Position numbers and translations under genes: made by a program. Below are positions 6,747 to 9,882 of a stretch of DNA of 9,882 nt, piece by piece. Source of the stretch: Planctomycetota bacterium (GTDB taxonomy: Bacteria > Planctomycetota > GCA-002687715 > DRQF01); the NCBI GenBank assembly GCA_015485455.1, contig WFTN01000090.1, forward strand, positions 1 to 9,882, written 5' to 3'. Numbering within the stretch: the stretch's first letter is position 1; each line of letters begins with the position of its first letter. The notes under the pieces were generated by a model. It made no database searches. It saw nothing but the letters and a program-made list of their open reading frames with translations, and was not told the DNA's origin.

Positions 6747-7703
6747 ATGGGTGCTGAGGTCGAGAGAGACTCTGACGACTTTTTTGAACATTACGAGCGG
6801 GGCATGCGTATCTATTCCCAGTGGCGTCGGAACCCTGGGGATTTGGATTTTGATGGACTTTGTCTTCGTTTTTCTACGGAGCGCGATGTCCTTGTGGCGC
6901 TTCATGAAGACCCCTTGCGCATTGATGATCGGACCCTCAGCAATCTGGGGCCCTATGAACTCGATCAGCGAATAGGCCACGGCGGGCAAGGATTTGTGTG
7001 GTTGTCGTTAGTTGACGGAAGGAAACTTGCAATCAAGCAGTTGCCCTTACGGGCAAGTGCCGCAGCCAAACGAAGATTTGAGAGAGAAATTCGCACTCTT
7101 CGCTCTGTGCCAGCTCATCCCAACATCGTTGCCATTGTTGACGCCTCAAAGAATCAAGATCCTCCCTACTATGTGATGGATTTTGTTCCAGGGCCCTCCT
7201 TAGATGCTGTCATCGCCAAGAAGGCTGATCGAGCCTACGGTAGTATGCCTCCGAAGACTGTAAAGAAACTCCGAGCCGCCATCGCTGTCTTCATGGGAGT
7301 GGTGGATGCTGTGGCACATTTGCATGCTCATGGTGTCGTGCACAGCGACATCAAGCCCCACAACATCGTTTTCCAAAGTCCCGATCATCCCATCCTTGTG
7401 GATTTCGGATTGGTTCGAGGGACGGGAGAAGGGCTCTTGGTCACGCAGTCAACGGAGGTGGGGGGGACGCCTTACTACATGAGCCCTGAACAAGTTCGAG
7501 GTGAACAATTTGGCCCAGGCTCTGATGTTTTCTCTTTGGCGGTTACGCTTTTTCAACTTCTCACAGGGAAGGTCCCTTTTTCCGGGGCAACGGCGGGTGA
7601 GGTTGGACGAGCTATTGAACAAGAGGAACTTCCTGATCTGAGGAAGTTCAACAATTCAGTTGATCGAGATCTCAAGGCGATCATTGAGATTGCAGCGGCC
7701 TAG
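6747..7703 (+). CDS. Ser/Thr protein kinase, N-terminal portion ended by in-frame TAG (318 aa; full frame continues to 9494)
   Basis: This is the cytoplasmic catalytic half of a Hanks-type receptor kinase. Residues 1-68 form an acidic leader. The kinase domain starts near 69: glycine loop GHGGQG (77-82), K97 in LAIK, helix-C E114, catalytic loop HSDIKPHN (199-206), DFG (219-221), GTPYYMSPEQ (240-249) and SDVFSLAV (259-266). The usual HRD arginine is Ser200, so it is a non-RD kinase, but D201, K203 and N206 are kept. The stop TAG at 7701-7703 falls inside the final helices (IIEIAAA, then NPKHRY beyond the stop), so a 318-aa product would lack the conserved closing Arg-Tyr, the membrane anchor and the sensor domain. 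The reading frame does not change at the stop. The start at 6747 is supported by GGGGGA (6735-6740), six bases upstream; an ATG at 6743 is out of frame. Possible states are recent nonsense mutation, sequencing error, or readthrough. Confidence 0.85.
   Translation: MGAEVERDSDDFFEHYERGMRIYSQWRRNPGDLDFDGLCLRFSTERDVLVALHEDPLRIDDRTLSNLGPYELDQRIGHGGQGFVWLSLVDGRKLAIKQLPLRASAAAKRRFEREIRTLRSVPAHPNIVAIVDASKNQDPPYYVMDFVPGPSLDAVIAKKADRAYGSMPPKTVKKLRAAIAVFMGVVDAVAHLHAHGVVHSDIKPHNIVFQSPDHPILVDFGLVRGTGEGLLVTQSTEVGGTPYYMSPEQVRGEQFGPGSDVFSLAVTLFQLLTGKVPFSGATAGEVGRAIEQEELPDLRKFNNSVDRDLKAIIEIAAA
7701..7703 (+). other. In-frame amber (TAG) codon interrupting the kinase-FGE gene
   Basis: TAG is codon 319 of a frame that otherwise stays open from 6747 to 9494 (916 codons). 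The protein aligns without gaps across it: DLKAIIEIAAA*NPKHRY here against DLSAIVETALDHTLSRRY in the first kinase of the window (residues 361-378). In related kinases this site is often Lys within KALAKDPKxRY, and AAG, CAG or GAG would become TAG by one base change. The next base is A, and no ribosome binding site for a restart is visible downstream. Confidence 0.9.
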
Positions 7704-9494
7704 AACCCTAAGCATCGGTATATCGATGGTCAAGCTTTTCTTGATGACTTGAAACGGTGGAAAGACGGGATTGCCCCAGAGGCCCGAAGGCGCGCTTTGG
7801 TGAACCGGCTCAAAGTTGCGGTCAAGCGCCATCGACTTTCTATTGGTCTTTCTGTTGTAACGATCATCATGGGAATCATGATGTTGCAGGTTCGGGCCAG
7901 TGAGTTGGAAGCGACGGAGAATGCCAAAAAGGCGGAGAGGGCAGCCCATGAAGCTGAGTGGGCCCGAAAGGAAGAGAGCGCTGCGCGTCTTGGGGCGCTT
8001 GCTCAGAGGGATGAAGCCCAAGCCCTCCTGGAGAAGGTGGATATTTTCACCAGCGAAGCGCGACTCAGGAATCTAGCAACTGGCGTAAACGGGCTCTATC
8101 CAATTGCATTGTCAGGACGCCCAGCGACAGTTCAGTGGATTCATGAAGTGGATCAACTCTTTGAAAAAGCGCACGAAGTGGCAGGCAGTTTCTTGTCGGT
8201 TCGAAGAGAAGAAGACAGTGGTGAGATGGAGCGTCCCGTGTCGGTCCTGCATGAACGGCTTCGGGTGCTTCGTGAGCATATTGCTCGTGACGAGGGCAGA
8301 GTCGGGCACAATTTGGTGAAACATTTTAAACTGTCAGATCACGATATCTTACATATCGATCAATTGAAGGCTCAGGCCCACGAAGTGGAGTTGGCAATTG
8401 TCAATGAACCGCGAGTTCAGTACCGCGATCAAGAAGGGACCATCAAGGCGACAGCCAATGCGATCATTGACACGATTCGCTTGATTCGTGGAAAACACGG
8501 GGCGATGGCTGAGGTCAAGGAGATCATCGCGAGTCTTGACCGGATAGAAGAGGTTTCAAGCGCCAAGAAAGCCCAAGAGGCTTGGGCTAAGTGCATTAAA
8601 GAGGTGGAGGCAGATCCAGTTTATGGTGGCCTTAAGCTCGTCGATCAGGAAGGTCTCCTTCCTCTTGGCAAGAATCCAAGAACTGGTTTGCAGGAGTTTA
8701 GCCACATACTCTCTTCAGCCCCGGGAGCGGAATGGCCGGGGGAACGGAATCCCAATGGTGGTTTCACTGTGACGAAGGAACGAGGCCTTATTTTTGTTCT
8801 TTTGCCTGGGGGCAAGACTCAGGTTGGTGTTCAGGGTAGAGATCCGAAGAAACCGCTCTTCGGCAAGGTCGGGGCAAAGTGGGGGCAAGTTCATACGCTT
8901 AATCTTGATCCTTTCTTTGCTTCCAAGTACGAGTTGACACAGGCGCAGTGGGGGCGTTTGAACCGTGGTCGTGTACAATGTTTCTCGGCGAATCTTGGGC
9001 GTCATACTTGGCCAGCAGATAGTGTGTCTTACGTCCAGGCTGAAAGCCTTATGAGCAAGTATCTCATGGAGGTACCTAGCTGTGCTCAGTGGGAGTATGC
9101 CTGCCGTGGAGGTACGACAACACCATGGCCTTTTGGCACAAATAAGCGGGATATCGCCAAGTTCGCCAATATCTATGATCCGAAAATACCTGTGGGGATC
9201 AGGAATGTCGGCGGCAAGCTTCCCAATAATTTCGGACTCTTCGATATGATTGGAAATGTTCAAGAATGGACGACTGATCAGATTCCTTTTGATCACCCAC
9301 GTTCTGGCGATGGAAAGGTGCCTGACAACGGGGAGCGCGAAGTACGGCAGATTCGAGGGGGAGGTTATGCAACCGATCCAAATTCTGCCACATCGTTCAA
9401 TGCGATGGTCGGCATCGCTGAGACTGACGGCGCCATGCCTAATGGCTTTCGTCCCATTCGCCGTCTCTTCTTAGCAACAAAAGGCAAAAAGTGA
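7704..9494 (+). CDS. C-terminal continuation of the kinase: kinase tail, transmembrane segment, coiled coil and FGE/SUMF1-like domain
   Basis: This is the same frame as the kinase part, numbered here as codons 320-915 of the full gene. It opens with the missing kinase tail NPKHRYIDGQAFLDDLKRW (320-338), so it is not an independent gene. The first possible start is a TTG at 7749 with no ribosome binding site. A basic stretch precedes a transmembrane segment (about 364-382), then an Ala/Glu-rich coiled coil (about 384-432) and a helical region to about 660. Residues about 679-909 are an FGE-sulfatase (SUMF1-like) domain: KYELTQAQWGRL, VPSCAQWEYACRGG (776-789), GLFDMIGNVQEW (830-841), IRGGGY (869-874) and GFRPIRR. 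The catalytic cysteine pair of true FGE, expected just after RGG, is absent (RGGGYATDPNSATS). This domain is therefore probably a periplasmic or extracellular binding/sensor fold rather than an oxidase. Stop TGA. The ECF sigma gene follows after 49 bp, suggesting co-transcription. Confidence 0.82.
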   Translation, partial: NPKHRYIDGQAFLDDLKRWKDGIAPEARRRALVNRLKVAVKRHRLSIGLSVVTIIMGIMMLQVRASELEATENAKKAERAAHEAEWARKEESAARLGALAQRDEAQALLEKVDIFTSEARLRNLATGVNGLYPIALSGRPATVQWIHEVDQLFEKAHEVAGSFLSVRREEDSGEMERPVSVLHERLRVLREHIARDEGRVGHNLVKHFKLSDHDILHIDQLKAQAHEVELAIVNEPRVQYRDQEGTIKATANAIIDTIRLIRGKHGAMAEVKEIIASLDRIEEVSSAKKAQEAWAKCIKEVEADPVYGGLKLVDQEGLLPLGKNPRTGLQEFSHILSSAPGAEWPGERNPNGGFTVTKERGLIFVLLPGGKTQVGVQGRDPKKPLFGKVGAKWGQVHTLNLDPFFASKYELTQAQWGRLNRGRVQCFSANLGRHTWPADSVSYVQAESLMSKYLMEVPSCAQWEYACRGGTTTPWPFGTNKRDIAKFANIYDPKIPVGIRNVGGKLPNNFGLFDMIGNVQEWTTDQIPFDHPRSGDGKVPDNGEREVRQIRGGGYATDPNSATSFNAMVGIAETDGAMPNGFRPIRRLFLATKGKK

Positions 9495-9516
9495 GTTCGC
9501 TTTGTTCACATTCGGT

Positions 9517-9536
9517 GTTTCGCAGGTTGGAGAAAC
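9517..9536 (+). promoter_or_regulatory. Ribosome binding region of the second sigma factor gene, within a small hairpin
   Basis: GGAG (9529-9532) lies 11 bp before the ATG at 9544. GTTTC (9517-9521) can pair with GAAAC (9532-9536) and hold most of this GGAG in a 10-nt loop. The 49-bp gap to the upstream TGA has no terminator, so the gene is probably translated from the kinase transcript. The hairpin is weak and may be chance. Confidence 0.3.
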
Positions 9537-9543
9537 GAACGCT

Positions 9544-9882
9544 ATGACTGAATTTAACGACCTATTCGAACGTGCGAAGAAACAAGAGCCAGACGCTATC
9601 AACGAACTGCTTGACCTTCTTCGGCCTATTGCTGAACGCTATGCTCACTCGAAACGGAGTCAGGCCCATCGATGGCTGGAAGACACGGTTGACATTGTTC
9701 AACAGGTGCTCTTTGATTTCTCGGTCAAACTACCGAAAGTTGATTTTTCTAATGAGACAGCTTGCCGTTCCTACGTCCTGAAAGCCATCGAGAATCGGCT
9801 GCGTAGTCAGCATAACTGGATGGATCGGGAGAAGAGAGCCCAAAATCGGGGTCAGCGGGTTGCAACCGGATTTGAGTTGCAA
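9544..9882 (+). CDS. ECF-type RNA polymerase sigma factor, 5' part (113 aa, runs off right edge)
   Basis: The frame is open from the ATG at 9544 to the window end. The protein begins MTEFNDLFERAKKQEPDAIN and continues ELLDLLRPIAERYAHSKRSQ, a typical sigma-70 region 2 start. EDTVDIVQQVLFDFSVKL (46-63) matches the region 2.2 core-binding helix (DAEDLVQEVFLRL). ACRSYVLKAIENRLRSQHNW (73-92) and REKRAQNRG match regions 2.3-2.4, which melt and read the -10 element. Region 4 would lie beyond the window. Within the core-binding helix two usually acidic positions are neutral (V49 and Q54), with T48 next to them. It lies 49 bp after the kinase-FGE gene on the same strand, so the two are likely one transcript and one signalling unit. 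That a kinase controls the sigma factor is inferred from proximity and from the lack of an anti-sigma gene. Confidence 0.82.
   Translation, partial: MTEFNDLFERAKKQEPDAINELLDLLRPIAERYAHSKRSQAHRWLEDTVDIVQQVLFDFSVKLPKVDFSNETACRSYVLKAIENRLRSQHNWMDREKRAQNRGQRVATGFELQ

Noticed and set aside
6603..6989. 128-aa minus-strand open frame over the leader and start of the second kinase
   Set aside because: Half of it is antisense to the kinase N-terminus and the product resembles nothing known.
7690..7760. A frameshift separating a kinase gene and an independent FGE gene
   Set aside because: Both parts are in the same frame (7749-6747 is divisible by 3), and the residues right after the TAG complete the kinase domain. 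The TTG at 7749 has no ribosome binding site, so an independent downstream gene is unlikely.
8715..9296. 193-aa minus-strand open frame over the FGE-like domain
   Set aside because: It is antisense to a clearly conserved domain and has no recognisable motifs of its own.
9350..9480. Diversity-generating retroelement variable region at the end of the FGE-like domain
   Set aside because: FGE-fold proteins are known targets, but the C-terminus is not rich in AAY codons and no template repeat or reverse transcriptase is visible in the window.
1..9882. CRISPR array, tRNA or rRNA genes
   Set aside because: I saw no regularly spaced direct repeats and no cloverleaf or rRNA-like conserved stretch in either orientation.

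Overview
The window most likely comes from a planctomycete (Planctomycetota). The pointers are two large membrane-anchored Hanks-type Ser/Thr kinases, one with a TPR-like tail and one fused to a formylglycine-generating-enzyme (FGE/SUMF1)-like domain. Each kinase has an ECF-type sigma factor beside it and no visible anti-sigma gene. There is also a secreted multidomain protein with Ig/PKD-like modules and a C-terminal beta-rich domain. This phylum assignment is an inference from gene families, not from a marker gene.

Layout: positions 1-347 (minus strand) hold the N-terminal part of an IS66-family transposase that lacks a visible start codon and runs off the left edge. Positions 348-623 hold no gene that I can recognise. 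A 948-aa receptor-like Ser/Thr kinase with a C-terminal TPR-like region lies on the minus strand (624-3470). Across a 115-bp divergent intergenic region, an ECF-like sigma factor reads right (3586-4194). After a 357-bp gap comes a secreted M23 (LytM-type) metallopeptidase with Ig-like modules (4552-6405). It is followed by a strong hairpin terminator candidate (6432-6460) and a sigma-70-like promoter candidate (6537-6566). A second kinase gene then runs from 6747 to 9494, and the 5' half of a second ECF-like sigma factor starts at 9544 and runs off the right edge.

The most notable feature is the second kinase gene. It is one continuous reading frame of 916 codons interrupted only by an in-frame TAG at 7701-7703, inside the last helices of the kinase domain. 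The frame is the same on both sides, and the protein aligns without gaps across the stop with the first kinase of the window. The downstream 596 codons keep the end of the kinase lobe, a transmembrane segment, a coiled coil and a complete FGE-like domain. This is either a very recent nonsense mutation (or sequencing error), or a translated or leaky amber codon that would produce both a short soluble kinase and a long membrane-bound kinase-FGE receptor.

Working model (inference): two kinase/ECF-sigma pairs act as envelope-sensing signalling modules. Each kinase has its catalytic domain inside and its sensor domain outside, and could control its neighbouring sigma factor by phosphorylation. The secreted M23 peptidase between them would be a candidate output or cell-wall-related partner.
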